From the NCBI RefSeq assembly GCF_046546335.1, contig NZ_JBKGYA010000127.1: DNA of 6,109 nt, one strand, 5' to 3'. Shown piece by piece: positions 5,706 to 6,109 of this stretch (positions within the stretch are counted from its first letter, which is position 1; every line of letters starts with the position of its first letter). The notes below the pieces were generated by a model. It was not told the origin of the DNA, did not search any database, and worked only from the letters and a program-made list of their open reading frames with translations. The DNA comes from Thiohalospira sp046546335 (GTDB lineage Bacteria > Pseudomonadota > Gammaproteobacteria > Thiohalospirales > Thiohalospiraceae). The translations under genes and the position numbers were made by a program.

Positions 5706-6109
5706 TCAGCCGGCCGGCTCGAAGTACGGGAGCCATCCGGGCTCTTCCGGGCCGGGCCGAACCGCCGGGCAGACGCGGATACCAACCAGCGCCACCGGCT
5801 CTCCGTTCACGCGGATCACCGGCCAGTGGGGCCGCCACCAGGGGGCGATGCCGGCGGCGCGCAGGAGCTCGCTGATCCGCTGGTGGCCCCCGGGTCCGGG
5901 CAGGCGCTCCCCCGGCACGGGCGGACCCACGGTCACGGCGCCGGTGAGCGCCGAGGCCGCTACGCCCTCCCCCACAGTCCATTCGGCGGTCAGGCGGCCG
6001 GCGGGCAGGTCCAGAGGCTCCCCCGGTTGCCAGGGCCGTTCCGGCGGCGGATCCGGGAGCGGCGGCAGCAGGAAGATCGCCCCGCGGTGGCGGCGGGCCC
6101 GGGCGCCGG
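5706..6109 (-). CDS. tilS: tRNA(Ile)-lysidine synthase, C-terminal part (5' end outside window)
   Basis: TilS joins lysine to C34 of the CAU-anticodon tRNA(Ile) using ATP, so that it reads AUA and is charged with isoleucine; it acts in the cytoplasm. Only the last 133 residues are in the window; the frame is open to the window edge and ends in TGA at 5708-5706. The N-terminal PP-loop ATPase domain (SGGxDS motif) lies outside, so the catalytic motif cannot be checked. What is visible matches the C-terminal tRNA-binding domain: a W-x-PGEPLDLPAG-x-L strand segment (visible residues about 26-39), then an H-Q-R-I-S-E-L-L-R helix (about 75-83), the A-P-W-W turn (about 88-91) and a W-P-V-I-x-x-x-G-E-P-V-A segment typical of the family's 'PPW-RDR-P-L-L' end. 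The usual Lys-Lys pair in that helix is not seen. Position directly before pyrG supports the call. The domain alone is less diagnostic than the missing N-terminus. Confidence 0.82.
   Translation of the reverse strand, partial: GARARRHRGAIFLLPPLPDPPPERPWQPGEPLDLPAGRLTAEWTVGEGVAASALTGAVTVGPPVPGERLPGPGGHQRISELLRAAGIAPWWRPHWPVIRVNGEPVALVGIRVCPAVRPGPEEPGWLPYFEPAG

Noticed and set aside
5879..5886. Chi-like octamer GCTGGTGG (another on the minus strand at 2093-2100)
   Set aside because: About this many are expected by chance in a window of this length and composition, and the E. coli Chi sequence need not apply to this organism.
3931..5982. Minus-strand open frame of 683 codons in another frame of pyrG
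   Set aside because: Rich in R, G, P, A and H with no motifs; it spans the tilS-pyrG gap and the whole of pyrG, whose own frame has every catalytic residue.
1..6109. Search for a mobile element, CRISPR array, defence system, tRNA or other accessory system
   Set aside because: Every base except short gaps of 5, 46 and 135 nt belongs to a recognised housekeeping gene; no direct repeats, transposase, integrase or spacer pattern was seen.

Overview
The window is a run of eight essential or housekeeping genes, all on the minus strand, so transcription runs from high to low coordinates. In transcription order they are tilS (3' end only), pyrG, kdsA, eno, ftsB, ispD, ispF and truD (5' end only). 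The very high G+C (roughly 70% by eye), the presence of a Kdo (LPS) gene and this gene order point to a high-GC gammaproteobacterium. The order resembles the pseudomonad/Chromatiales arrangement rather than E. coli, where pyrG-eno and ftsB-ispD-ispF-truD lie in separate places. A halophilic or sulfur-oxidising Ectothiorhodospiraceae-type organism would fit, but that placement is only a guess from composition and synteny.

Layout. Positions 6109-5706 hold the C-terminal domain of TilS. A 135-nt gap (5705-5571) follows; it is the only sizeable non-coding stretch and carries a plausible sigma70-type promoter and a GC-rich hairpin ahead of pyrG. From pyrG onward the genes are tightly packed: pyrG/kdsA overlap by 4 nt (ATGA), kdsA and eno are 46 nt apart, eno and ftsB 5 nt apart, ftsB/ispD overlap by 4 nt (GTGA), ispD/ispF share one base (TGATG), and ispF/truD overlap by 4 nt (GTGA). 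This is the architecture of one operon with translational coupling at most junctions.

How the genes work together. PyrG makes CTP, which IspD consumes directly in the MEP isoprenoid pathway and which is also needed to activate Kdo. Enolase makes phosphoenolpyruvate, which KdsA consumes to build Kdo-8-phosphate for LPS. FtsB is a divisome scaffold. TilS and TruD, at the two ends, modify tRNA. The cluster therefore links nucleotide and PEP supply to cell-envelope building and division.

I found no mobile element, CRISPR array, RNA gene, phage or defence gene, and no evidence of a new system. The most informative detail is that KdsA carries all four metal ligands of the metal-dependent (class II) family, unlike the E. 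coli enzyme. The many long open frames on the plus strand and in alternate minus-strand frames are GC-rich shadows of the genes listed.
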